This document shows, one piece after another, positions 37,952-49,329 of a stretch of 64,000 nucleotides of DNA. The translations under genes were made by a program, and so were the position numbers. The stretch comes from Mesostigma viride. Lineage: Eukaryota > Streptophyta > Mesostigmatophyceae > Mesostigmatales > Mesostigmataceae. Position 1 is the first letter of the stretch, and each line of letters opens with the position of its first letter. The DNA is taken from positions 1-64,000 of the forward strand of contig RPFO01000853.1 in assembly GCA_009746045.1 (NCBI GenBank). The letters run 5' to 3'. The notes beneath the pieces were generated by a model. The model saw nothing but the letters and a program-made list of their open reading frames with translations. It was not told the DNA's origin and did not search any database.

Positions 37952-39266
37952 TTAATTCCAGTACACCGGCTGGCCCGCCTTGGTCTGCCGGAGCTGGAGG
38001 TAGGTCGGCCATAGCTCCCGTCGCCGTTGTTGCTGCGCCAGGGTCAGGTCGTCATCAAGGGTGAAGAGAGTCTTCTCGAGCCGCTTGCGGCGTCTGAGAA
38101 AAGAAATCTTGTCCGCCGGGGTCTTAAAGGTGAGAAGGAGCGGGGGCGGCCCTGCCTTACCCCGCGCGCGGGGAAGGCGGTGGGCGGCCAGCTCGATCTC
38201 ACCAGTAAGGCCCATCCATGCGATCAAGGATTTCTCTCTCAAAAGCACGTGCAAGCTTCTCGGAATTCTCACCTTCCTCCATCTTGAGATTCTTGACAAT
38301 GACGTTAAGGCTGCGCTTGGCGAGCTCGGCCTCCTCGCGGAGGTCAAGCGTCTGCCGCTGGAGCTGTGCTGCGACGGCGGAGGTGGTGGAGGTGGTGTGC
38401 TGCTTAAGCATGTCCGCCCAGGTCGTGATGGGAGGAGCATCGCCGGCCAGGCCAGCAGGGGCTGGCTTGGCGGCAATGTCCTTCACCGCCTGGGCGGTGA
38501 GGCCGGCGGTGTTCTGCAGGACCTCGATGGCGATTGCGTTGTCTTTAAGACGCTGGTCGATTTCACGGAGCTGGGCGGTGATGGCGTCGGAGGTGGGGGT
38601 GGTGGCGGTGGAGGAGGCGAGGAGGGTGGCGGTGGCGGTGGGGATGGTGGGGAGCTCAGCAGCCAGCGTGTGACGCACAGCTGCCACATCTGCAGCTAGG
38701 GGCGTCACGTGCGGTGAGAGGGCTTCGTTGAGGTGGAGGAGGAGGGCGGATTCGGTCAGGGGGATGGGGCGCCAGACGTCAATGGCACAGCGCTGAAGGA
38801 TGGAAAAGAGGGCAGCAAGCTGAAGGCGCGGTCGCGTCCAGCCAGTCAGGTCAGGTGCACGAGGCTGGAACTGGCCGTCAGACTGGCTGCGGAAGCATTT
38901 ATGGCGTTGGAGGCGCTGGCACAGGTCGAAAATGGAGGCATACGACCCATAAAACAAAAGCTTCAGGATCCGGATAGGTGGCCTGTCGAAATAGCCGTGT
39001 CTGTTGACGTCGAAGGTGGAAAATAACTCGTCAACGTCAAAGTCGTACTCAGACCAGCTAGGTTCGGTTGGGCGGCTGCGTTTGGGCTCGGGCGAGGCTG
39101 AAGGCGAGGCGGGGAGCCCGGGAGGGTGCTGGGCGACTACTAGTGCGCGGCTAGTGTCACTGCCGCCTGCCGGACCTGATGGCGAAGCTGCAGCCGAAGC
39201 TGCAGACGTATTTTCATTGCCGAGCGCAGCCGTCAGGCTGCGTTGCGTCGATGGGCGTTTGCTCAT
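37952..39266 (-). pseudogene. LINE (L1-like) ORF1, frameshifted
   Basis: The first 355 codons (39266 down to 38199) have a Ser/Pro/Ala-rich start, a basic-acidic linker, a long helical part and an RRM-like start (RSLNVIVKNLKMEEGEN). The frame breaks near 38205. The rest continues in another frame as a C-terminal domain, GEIELAAHRL... to DDLTLAQQQRRREL, ending at 37952. This order (coiled coil, RRM, basic C-terminal domain) matches L1-type ORF1 RNA-binding proteins. One indel near 38210 is enough to explain the break. No ORF2 follows; the downstream sequence is the inverted-repeat arm. Confidence 0.6.
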
Positions 39267-39419
39267 CGCATATTGCGTAATAGCGTCGGAAAATTATATC
39301 AGCATGTGCGTCTTAGAAAGACGAAGCGATTTTGATATTCACGACTAAATTCGGTGCTCAAACGTGAAAGTTATGAGCGCCGCCGTCAGCCATGGGTACC
39401 TCGTGGCTCGTGGCTCGTA

Positions 39420-39880
39420 GGCATTGCAGGGAGACAGAGTGCATGCGGTATAAGGGCATGCATGCTTCGCATTTCTGATGAGATTAGGCAGTGTAGAATA
39501 GTGTTTGCAGGACATCTTGCCCGAACCAGTCTAGGATCAGGTAGACACCGCCCTTGGTCTGGCCGGCCCCGGCGCCCAGCGGCTTGGCCAGCCAGGGCGG
39601 CATATTCTGACGTGTCCTGGCCCCAAGGACAAAACCAGAAGGGTTGGTAGACCAGCCATCAACTACAATGCAGATCAGCTGCTGGCCGACCTCATGGTCC
39701 CAGCTCAGTTTGAACACCGCATTTCCCGATCCCTCTCTTTAGCGTGGACTGCCATGCAGGACAAGAAGAGATGGCAAACCAACGTCTAGGTCCACACGCC
39801 AGCCCCTGTGGGCGCAAGCCCCCTCCCCCCAGGAGGAAGGGGCGCTTTACTGACTATAGAGCAGCTAGGATTTTGGAAAA
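39420..39880 (+). mobile_element. LINE ORF2 C-terminal remnant
   Basis: The plus strand carries degenerate C-terminal LINE sequence: FAGHLARTS, then WTAMQDKK, then the Pro-rich end. It shares the gcggtataagggcatg block and the ccagcccctgtggg block with 34955-35177, though the order and strand of the pieces differ. Several stops and frameshifts; non-functional. Confidence 0.5.
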
Positions 39881-40550
39881 TCAGATTAATTAGCTTCTGT
39901 TAGTGTTTTGCGGCTCCGTTCACCCCCACCCACCAGCAATGGAGTACGTGCTACATGATCTCCCAAAGGAGTCATGTAATAGTTTTATCAAGGAGACAAC
40001 CAGCGCTATACTGTTAAACTGCGTCACGTGGGCCGTATACCTCCTCCAATGATGCGACAACTACTGCTAGTGATTCCTGAACAAAAGGGCGGCCTTACAA
40101 TTCATTCGCTAGGCCTTTTGCTATGGCGAAGCTTTATTACACCCACAGTAGTTGCTGGACTCTCCCAGTCGGCAGTTTAAATGGACCTGTGGCCTGCCGC
40201 AATGAGAGAAGGCAGTGGTCCCTGCCCCTGTTTTGCTGTCCATCAATCAGGGATGAAAGGGACCTACTCAAAAGTTGGTACCCCATGACTCTCCCGATGG
40301 AGGCACTTCCATGAACGAATGAAACTTCTGGCTGGCATCTAATGATCTAAGTAAGTAAGTAATCTACTCTAGAAGAAAGAATTTCTAGCCTTAGCAGGCG
40401 GCAGCTTTGCAATCAAATGGTCCTGCCAAGGCCTTGTTACAAGGTGTTCACTCGTAACACATGCCAATGATGGTTCATGATGAGCCATGACCGCTCACAA
40501 CTTTGTCAATCCTCACCCAACTGGTCATGAGCCTGGCAGCATGGCTCGCC
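39881..40550. other. Gene-free stretch downstream of the LIM gene
   Basis: No coding sequence recognised. ttaca at 40437-40441 (TGTAA on the minus strand) lies about 110 bp past the LIM stop codon and could be its polyadenylation signal if the organism is a chlorophyte. Confidence 0.35.
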
Positions 40551-41456
40551 CTATCGGCCGCCGCAGGTTGAGCAGACCGGTCGATTGTTCCTGACGTAAA
40601 ATGACCCTGTCAGGCGGCGGCTGCAGTAGGAGCACTTGAAGCACTCCTTGTGGAAATGGCGGCCCAGAGCGATGATGGTCGACTTTGGTTGGTCGCCGTT
40701 GAAGTTGGGGCCCTCCGTCCCCGTGCAGGGCTTGCCGCAGGTGAAGCACTGGGGGGCCACGTTGCTGGCGTAACAATCCTCGCACACGGCAGTCGACTCG
40801 CCATGCGGCCGGAACTTCTCCATCTCTCCATCCTCATCCACAAAACTCTTCTTGCACAGCTCACAGCAGAAACAGTCCGCATGCCATTCCTTATCCATGG
40901 CCGTGATGACCTTGCTTTGAATGGTTTTCTTGCAACCGGCGCACGTGGATTTTCCGGAAGTCGAGGACCGGCCCGCCTCTTTCGTCTCTTGCACGGCCAG
41001 CTGCTTCTCGGCCTTGGCCGCCTTCCTCTCGGCCTTTCGCTGCTTGTTCTTCTTGTTGTTGGATTGTTTGTTGCGGGGCAAGGATGAGGCTGGCTGAGTC
41101 GCCGTCACGGCCTTGCCGGCAGGTTTACCTGACGATTTCGGCTTCACGGCAGGGAACCGGAACGGAGAGGCTGTGCCCGCGCTTTTACTGCCCTGTGCCC
41201 GCGAAGCTGAACCACGTTGACGACCCCCCATCCATTTGAACATCTGTGTCAAAACCAGGGCGCCCACGCCTATGGCGGCCGCCAATGGGAATGCGCCGTG
41301 GTTGAGAACTGCAGAAACCTTCGATTGCCCCTTAGCTGTTGCAGTTTCCTCCTTGGCTTCGGCCTGACCGGCCCGCCTGCTATGTACTTCCTCTGTCCAG
41401 CGTTTTGTCATTTCGGAAACACTGATGGATAGAACACGTTTATAAACAGAGCTCAC
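40551..41456 (-). CDS. Two-LIM-domain protein with an N-terminal membrane segment
   Basis: An intact single-exon frame of 301 codons. Residues ~54-75 form a hydrophobic stretch (AFPLAAAIGVGALVLTQMF), probably a membrane anchor. A long basic, Lys/Ala/Ser-rich linker follows (~80-165), then two zinc-binding LIM domains: LIM1 with CAGC, WHADC, CELC and CEDC, and LIM2 with CFTC, HKEC, CSYC and CSTC close to the C-terminus. LIM domains bind partner proteins, often at the cytoskeleton; an N-terminal membrane anchor is unusual for the family. The start is the first ATG of the frame. It is divergent from the TOG-domain gene across about 1 kb. Domain calls are firm; the cellular role is not known from sequence. 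Confidence 0.85.
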   Translation of the reverse strand: MSSVYKRVLSISVSEMTKRWTEEVHSRRAGQAEAKEETATAKGQSKVSAVLNHGAFPLAAAIGVGALVLTQMFKWMGGRQRGSASRAQGSKSAGTASPFRFPAVKPKSSGKPAGKAVTATQPASSLPRNKQSNNKKNKQRKAERKAAKAEKQLAVQETKEAGRSSTSGKSTCAGCKKTIQSKVITAMDKEWHADCFCCELCKKSFVDEDGEMEKFRPHGESTAVCEDCYASNVAPQCFTCGKPCTGTEGPNFNGDQPKSTIIALGRHFHKECFKCSYCSRRLTGSFYVRNNRPVCSTCGGR

Positions 41457-42440
41457 TGGTTAGTCCATGAGAAGGGAAAAGTGGCGTCTCCAATACTGGT
41501 CTATTACCCAAGTAAATCGCCTGTGCCGGCTGTGCGCGCCCTGCCCGAATTCCCGTCGATGTCGAAATGAAGACAGGGCCAATTGCGGCAGCAAGCCGAC
41601 GTCGTTCAATTTGCAGCCAAGAAAGCAACCATTTTATTGTGTTCGCGAGCTAAGCCCAAAGCAGCAATTGATAATGAGCGAAATTAAGAGCAGGACTTGA
41701 CGCATGTAAACTGCAGGTCACTGCGCAGCCGAATAATTTGCCTCCCACGCGCGCGCATGGTTTGGCGTGCGTGGCACACTGGCCACGGATCGTTTATCCG
41801 TCCCACTCGGCTCCATGCCTACATGTATCAGGTGCAAGCAACCAGCAATCAGGGGGAGGCTTGAGACGGGCGCCAGGCCGCCAGCGAGCTGCCGCATGCA
41901 AGGTACTACAGTATCCTGCGGTTCCGCTTACAGCATGCAAGGTACAACATTACTACAGTTGTTCTCCTGCAGTTCTTCAGATTTTGACTGCTGGAATCGA
42001 GCGGGTTGCTGGAGAAGATGGAACAAAACTTCCGTACTACCTCCATGTATGTACTTGCTACACCTCGACAAGAATAGCGCCGCGTTCTAGCCGTTGGCAC
42101 TCAACTCGACTGTGTTGACCGTATGCCAAGGCCGGCTCGTAGCGAGTCGGAGCGGAGAAATTTTTGTTTGGAGCAACGCGGGCGAGAATACCGACAGAAC
42201 TCACGAGAGGGCGAAGGGGGGAAACCAAAATTAAGGACAGCGCAATTTGCTCTGCTCACGCCGTTGCCTCCACCATTATCAAGGAGACAATTATGACGTT
42301 TGATTTGTCTGTAAACCTGCTGTAATACGACTGCGATGCCCTCCTGCAACATTTTATTATTTGATCGCTAGGGAGTGCACTAACGTTTGGTAACCAGAGT
42401 TCCGAGTCGGGAACAGTAGGATTGCTCGCAACACATCTCA
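41457..42440. promoter_or_regulatory. Divergent intergenic region between the LIM and TOG genes
   Basis: About 1 kb separates two start codons on opposite strands, so it should hold both promoters and 5' leaders. No clear TATA box or conserved element was identified. A short repeat, catgcaaggtac, occurs twice near 41895-41945. Upstream non-coding exons of the TOG gene could also lie here. Confidence 0.4.
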
Positions 42441-45400
42441 ATGACATCTGGCCCTGCCCTTCGTGAACTCAATTTCAACGATCATTGCCTTGACAGCCTT
42501 TTCTCTTCAGCCCTAAAGTCCTCTAAGCCAGGGGCAGCTGTCGCATCGTTACTGCTGGAGAAGGCCTCGGGGGGCGACGAAAACGCACCGGCTGCTATGC
42601 CGGTCACCCCAATCCCCATAGTTGTAAATGCAGAATGCGTAGCTTCGAATGCGGCACCAGAGGGCTCCCCAGCAGGGGGAGACGCGCCGAGTGGAACCAC
42701 ACCACGGAAACCACGGAAAGGCCCAAGCGGTCCCCTTGCCGTTGGGGCAGCCCTGGAGAAGACTGTTAATGGTCCCCGCACGCCGCGACGAGTTCCCAGC
42801 GGAACTCTTTCGCCTGATGTCAGCCGAGCTAGCGAGTCTGCTCGAACTCCACGCACGCCGCGCACCCCAAGCAGAAATGTGAGCGGGAATCTAGGCGATG
42901 GCGCGGCCGAGGCTCACGAGCAAGTGCGCAAGCCTCGCAAAAGCCCGAGCGGGCCGATATCTGCGGACGGCTTGCCAGCGGAGGGAGAGGTTGTCGTGGA
43001 AATCGAGTATCCCGAAAGCAGCAGCTTGAAGCCTTTGGAATCGCCTGCACTTGCTGCTAAGGTATGCGATGTTGGTCGGTTATGGCGATTGGCGGAGGAC
43101 CAATAGCATCCCATGATCGGGAGCACTAGCAGCATTTATGGCCTTAAGGCGAACATGCTGGTATACATTTGAATCTACCCTCGCCAGTCGGCACCAGCAG
43201 GTCAATTCAACAGCTCTACAGAAGTAGCCTGTGCGAAGCTGCGATTGCGACAGCATTTCAGAAGCTTGATGCATGTATGGATGACTCCCGCCACTAGTGC
43301 AAACTGCCTAGTGCCATTTCACACCAATCATCACAGATGTGTCCCTGGATGGCATGCAAAACGGCTGGCTTTATGCAGACGGGTTTGGTATTAGCAGAAT
43401 TATGGCTTCATGGTACGTGTGCTACGGCACAGCTTTGAAGCCGGTGGGCATTGCACTTGTTGTTACTGCCCGCCAGCACGCCACGAGATTAGCGAAAATG
43501 TACTGCTTAAATGGCTTATCTGTTCCCAATCCTCAAGTGTCGTCGATCTCTTCTTGTCCTTTGTTTCAGCAGCAGGGTATCAGCAGCTATGCCTCCACTG
43601 CCAGGGGTAGCGGCTGCCCCTCCCTCACCACTGGGGACCATGGTGGCTACTCCCCCTACTGCTAGGGGTAGCGCCTGCCCCTCCCTCACCACTAGGGGCA
43701 ATGGCTACTCAAGCCATGGCTCTGCCGTGTGAAATGATCGACTTTATGTGCGCGTGTAGCATTAATGCGTGTCCACAACAGGAGAGGACCGTTTGCAGTT
43801 GACACCTTTGGCACCTTTTGATACACCACCTTGCCTATCGGCATGCCTCGACACCGTATCAACGCGTAGCGCAGCGACACGCCATGCCACAGTGCCGCCC
43901 TCGACGTACCCGACGGAGCTATAGACATCAGCTATGCATCCCGCCTGAACGTGGCCCTTCCCTTTCCATCAAAATAAATGACCCTCCCATTGGAAGAAAT
44001 TACCTTCCCATTATACAAGTGACCCTCCCATTGTAAAAAAAAGTGGCCCTCCCATTAAAATCTATGACCCTCCCATCATAAAAAGTGACCCTCCCATTAA
44101 AATTGAAACTTCACTCTCACCCCGAACAGTTCCTTTCAGTGCGATTACGTTTTCTGTCATTCTCAATCCCTTCTTTTTCTCTGGTTATGCGATCCCTGCC
44201 GCAATAGGGCTGCGCCTGCCCTGCCCTGCCCACTTTGCAGCGCCTGTCCTCTCACGTCCTTTCCGTCCTGCCTACTCTGATGTGCCCACTGTTCGGTCCA
44301 GCTGTTCACTTGCTTGGTTCCTACTCCGCCCTCCCTCTCAAGGATGCCTCCCTTCTATGTGCCCTGGTCTGTGCCGGCACTACCATGCCACGTCTTCGCT
44401 CCGGTTTCTGCACTACCTATTTGTCACTGCCACCCTCCCATTTCCACCCTACATTTTTGTCCCTGCCTGATGGGCATGCTACCCCACCCGGCTCTTTCTA
44501 ACATGTCTTTCCGCTGTTTTGATCACTGCTGATTTGTTTGTTTAATCAAACACTGTTTGGTCACTGCGCTGCCTTGGTCATTGTACGGTTTGCGTAGGAC
44601 ATCCTGGACAAGCTCAAATCGCCCGTCTGGCTCACCGCATGCGCGGCCATGACGGCCGTGCGCCAGATGGCGCTGTACCACGCGCCCATCGCGGGAGAGC
44701 ACCTGCCGTCCATCATGCCGCAGGTGGGGACCGCACACGACAGAGAACATGCACTGCGAGGTCGGGTTGCAGGTGGCAGCATCGTGCGGGCCATAACCAA
44801 ATGATCATTTAAGCGCTGCTCTTATGGCGTATGCAGGTGCACCTCAGTTGTGCACCCCGAGTAGGTGGCAGTTTACACCCACCACCTGCAGGTTGTCGCC
44901 TAGAATGTATTAAAAACCATACGCCCCTTCTCAGGGCTATGTGTTACATATCCTCCCCACGGAGGTATGTTCTTAATTAATTAATTAATTATGGCGTATG
45001 GCAGCAAATTGAAGCAAGGAGGGTCATTGTGTACTGTAGTCAATGGTTATGGTTTACCGTGAATTGTTACAGGTTCACTATGGTTCATGATATATGGTTG
45101 ATCATATATTGTTACAGATAGTGATGGTGCCTCAGTTGGAGGAAAGGTATAGGATTGTGACCGTGTGCATATTGAGAGCGATGACGGCAAGACAGGCGCA
45201 GGCGGGTGGCCCATGTTAGGCTGAGCGCGGATGTAAGTGAGAAGGTGGGTGGGTGGGTGGAGGTGCATAGCGATAATGGGCAGCCAGGTGGTGTGGTGGT
45301 GGGTGGTGGAGAGTTATTGCAGAGGTGTGCATGTCATTCTGATGTTGTGCGCATACTTCGTCCTTACTCGCCCCAACAACACATGTGCGCCTGTTGCCCC

Positions 45401-48400
45401 AGCAGCCCGCAAAAGCCCCCCCGTCCCTCCCTTCCAGCCCCCCCCGCCTGCCTTCACGCACGCATGCATGCATGCCCGCCCAGATTCCCACTTGTCACGC
45501 AGCTGCGCGCATGTCGTCGCCAACCTTTACCCCCCACGCGCACACTTTACACTGCACGCTCACGCATTCACTCCTCTCCCCCACGTGTACCCCCCTGCTG
45601 CCACGTTTGCCACACACATACACATGCACGTAGCCACATGTGTGCGAGCCTCCCCCCAACCCCACTCCTATGTGCCCGATTGTAATACCATGCTCAAACA
45701 TTCCCCCCCCCCCCCCGCCCCCTCCCTCCCTCCCGTACCCACCATATCTACCCACATGCATGCGTGTGCCTCCCCTTGCCAGCTGCTCAAGTCGCTCAAG
45801 TCGGCCCGCTCTGCCCTGAACAAGAGCGCGCTGCTCACGCTGACCGACCTGATCACCTCGCTGCGCGACGCCGTGCTGCCGCAGCTGCACACCGTGGTGA
45901 GCGACTAGGCTTCTAGGCCTCACAAGCCTTTGGGTCGAATTCCCTAGCTCTAGCGGCAGCTTGCACACTGCAGTCCGGGGCGGTGTGCTTTCACCCACCA
46001 TGCTGTTTGACAGTAACAGCTACCGTTGGTGATGGCCTTTTGCTTTGTTGTGCCACGCTGGTTGGCAGTGGCGGCTACCGTGGGGAGGGACTAGGCTGCA
46101 TGAGGGCGACTCTTCCCCCCCCCCCCCCCCCCCTCCCCCCAATGGGTAGGGTTCCTTAGTTCAAGGATGGTGTGCTTTGCTGCGCCGCGCCAGGGGATGG
46201 TGATGGGTAACAGGCGCCCATTTGTTCGCTAGCAAGCAGCGTTTGTTTATTCATTTTTAACTGTCTAGCATAAGTTGTTGGATGCCGCCCTGCTCAAACA
46301 TTCTTTTTCTAATTTACATTGACTATAATACTTACATTGAGTACAGTACATTGAGTAGTCATATTGCCTCTTGCCACGCGGCAGTCCTTGCGTTGGGGAG
46401 GCTTTTGTTGGCGATTTGTTCCTTTACCCCGAAAGAGAGCCACATTCTGTTGTTCTGAGATGTTTTTGTCGCAAGTTTGTCGTCCCCTTGCTGAGCCCCT
46501 CTCCGGCTATCCTGCATTTCCTCCCGTTGCCTCCCGCTGGCCTCCCCACTACCTACCAACCGGCCACAAATCACACCTCACCTCTCCCCAACCCCAAGGC
46601 CCCATTTCTGCCACCCCCCTCTAACCTTCTGAAATCCCAGCTCTGACCCTGCGGTCAACCTAACCCACCCATTCACTCACCCACCACTCCACTACAATCC
46701 CCATCACTTTCTCTACCTGACCCTTCCATTATTTACCCCTGCCCGCCCGCCCCCCTCCCTCCCCCAGCTGCTGGAGGTGTTGCTCAAGGCGGTGCAGGAC
46801 AAGAAGTTTGTGAGCGAGGCGGCGGAGACCGTGCTGGAGCAGCTGTGTGGCTGCCTGTCGCCGCCACCGCTGTGCGCGCTGATGCTGCCGTACGCGAGCC
46901 ACCGCAACCCCCGTGTGCGCGCCAAGGCTGCGACCTGCCTGGCCGACAGCACTGCACGCATGGTGAGGGGGGGAGATGCACGGGAGAATGGTACTGGCGC
47001 TAGCGTGGGAGAATGGTCCTTGCAGTATTGCGAAGGGGGGGGGGGGGAGAGTGGACTCAGTGCAAAAAGAGTGGTTAATTCTACAAAAGAGAAAGTTTCC
47101 TGTCTTCCAATTCTTAAAAATAGGAAACTGGTCCTTTTAGTTCTGTGGACCATGCACACACCCGCCCACGGTGAGGCACGTGAGGGGAGCGGGGAATGCC
47201 CAATGGGTGGATGTGTTTCCATCTCGTGTGTAGTGTGCGTGCTTGCTTGAGCCCCAAACGGAGCCTTCCGGTGCACATGTAGTCTCACCCACTGACCCAA
47301 CGAGCAAACTGTGCTTTTGATGATTGTTGCCTAATCTCTTGGGCTGCCCATGAGTTGGAAGCAGGTTCTGAGTACACCGCCCGCATTGGTAGTTTAAAGA
47401 AATAAAGAATTGCTCAAAACTTTTCCGCCCAAAAGCGTTAAAACAAACAAAGAAGTTTTAATTAACTAACTCCAAGGGCTGTGGATCGGAGTAATAATGT
47501 CCTTACAAAACAAACAAAGCTAATTAATATACTAAATCTTGGAGGCTCTGGGGGCGTACCCTGGTGGAAAAAACAAACAAACAGTCTTTAAAAAGCATTT
47601 CGAAACTGCGACTTGATCGGCGACTTTGATGTTGCTGCTGGATCAGGCTTGACGAGAGCTGTCGACTGCCGTATAGTTGTTAGTCCAATCTATGGGTCAG
47701 TAGTAGTACCAGTCTTGAGTTGAGTTGAGTTGAGTTTATTCCCGCGCCGGCGTACCGACAGGGTTATTAATAGTACCAGTCTATGGATCCAGTATTATAA
47801 TAACCCTGTCGGTACACTGGCGCGGGAATCAACTCAACTCAACGGAACACAGCAGTTGTTAGTAGGGCCGGCCGATTGTCCGGAACGGCCGCGTGTACCT
47901 GTACCGTATCGACCAGACAAACAAAAGAATATTAATAAATATATACCCAGCTGCCTTGGACGGCTGCATGACGAAAAAACAAACAAAGAATTTTAAATAA
48001 AATAAATTAAAAGCCGGGGCCCCTACTTGTCTCCAAACAAGCCATCCAGGGTAATTCAAAATTTGCTGAGGGCGGAAATGCACTCAAAATTTTCAAGGGT
48101 GCATTAAAACTACCAATGTGGGCGGCGAATCCTGATCTCTCTTGCTACCCTTGTCTCATCCCCGTCCCCCAACCTCTCTACAACATCCTCCATCCCTATA
48201 TGCTGTTCCCTTCTGACTATCTCCTCCTTTAACCCACTTCCTCTGATTTTCTACCACTGTTTAATTACTACTATTCATGATAAATATTACCAAAGTAAGA
48301 TAGTAGTATGTATAGCTCTGCTCCATGTCTCACAGCGCCTATGTCTATATCTATATCTCTTCGATTCTGTTATCTCTACATCTATGCCCTACCTGTGCCT

Positions 48401-49329
48401 ATTTGCATCGCCAGGGCCTGGAGGGCATCCTCAGCTTTGGCCTCGGATCGCTCCTCTCCGCCGCGGGCTCCCTCCTCTCCGACTCCCTCCCTGAGGCGCG
48501 CGACTCCTCACGCCGCCTCGTGGCCCTCCTCCACTCGGCGCACCACCTGGCGGTCCACCGCGAGTGCGCCGAGCGCGTGCACTCGCCCGTGAAGGCTGTG
48601 CGTGACGCGGCTCTGGTGGAGCTGGCCGCGCTTCCCGTGTGCTGCGCGGGGTATGCACCGGCCTCCGGTGGCAACGCCGCTGCTGCTGGGTCTGAGGACG
48701 CCCCTTCTGCCGCCTCTGTCACGACAGCGTCTTCGGCAGCCACAGCACAGGATTCGGAGGCACAAGGCATTACCGCGCCCTCAGCAACCCCTACCACCAG
48801 CACGGATGCAGATGCCGGTACTGGTTGCGATGCGGCCCCAGCGAGCTGTCCCCCCCCTCCCGATTCTGTCAACCCTGGTGGCAACGTTGGCGGGGTCACG
48901 AGCGCGCCCCCCTCACCGGCCACGGAGACCAAGGCACGCATCGTGGTGCCCAAACGAGTGAGCGGGGAGGCGGTGAGGTTGGACAGCCCCGCTGGGTCCG
49001 CCCCCCCTGTGAGAACCGCGGGGTCGGTCCCCTCTCGTCTGCGTGGCTTGGGTACTGCCCGCCCCGCGACCACCGCCGTGGGTTCCCGTGCGGCGGCCCA
49101 CAACGTGACATCTGTCGTGCGGGCGGGGCCGGGCAACATGGTGGCGGGCGGGGCGCGACCGATGAGCGCGGGTGCCGCATTTGGGAAGCTCGGGGACGAG
49201 GGTGGTCCGCCCCCTACCAGCTGGGAGCTGCTGTGTGCAAAGACAATCAAGTCGCTCCCTTCGGCCAAGGCGGCCGGCAAGATCTCGCCGCACTTGCCGC
49301 AGGACAGCATACTGATCTCGAGCTCATAA
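42441..49329 (+). CDS. TOG-domain (HEAT-repeat) microtubule-associated protein, TOGARAM/CLASP-like
   Basis: Five exons, all phase 0 with GT-AG borders: 42441-43061, 44598-44723, 45783-45896, 46768-46962 and 48415-49329 (stop TAA); 656 codons. Exon 1 encodes a Pro/Ser-rich region with repeated xPRKxPSGP modules (KPRKGPSGPL, TPRRVPSGTL, KPRKSPSGPI). Exons 2-5 encode one HEAT-repeat array: ILDKLKSPVWLTACAAM; LLKSLKSARSALNKSALLTL; LLEVLLKAVQDKKFVSEAA; and a last helix pair around LPEARDSSRRLVALLHSAH. The layout fits TOG domains of the TOGARAM/crescerin and CLASP families, which bind tubulin; TOGARAM proteins act in cilia. The C-terminal ~200 residues are low-complexity Ala/Pro/Ser. A single TOG domain is fewer than in animal TOGARAM (four). 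The exact orthologue is unsure, and more 5' exons are possible. Confidence 0.75.
43975..44110. repeat. Degenerate ~22-26-bp tandem repeat in TOG intron 1
   Basis: gaccctcccatt (or a close variant) is repeated about six times with short A-rich spacers. A second tandem repeat, ctaggggtagc...ccctccctcacc, lies at about 43600-43710 in the same intron. Confidence 0.7.
44834..44988 (+). mobile_element. TTAA-tailed SINE-like element, copy 3, in TOG intron 2
   Basis: About 155 bp flanked by the 12-bp direct repeat ttatggcgtatg (44822-44833 and 44989-45000). It is a more diverged member of the family inserted at 33173 and 37501, with shared blocks gccccttctcagggctatg and a TTAA tail, here on the plus strand. 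Confidence 0.78.
45703..45719. repeat. Poly-C tract in TOG intron 2
   Basis: A C run about 65 bp before the 45783 acceptor, followed by a CCCT-rich stretch. Similar C tracts on the transcribed strand precede other acceptors (46110-46135; SF3B2 introns at 52551-52572 and 53386-53402). Confidence 0.6.

Noticed and set aside
45216-46001. ORFs of 90-220 codons around TOG exon 3
   Set aside because: They overlap the exon in other frames or lie in introns and have no recognisable domain.
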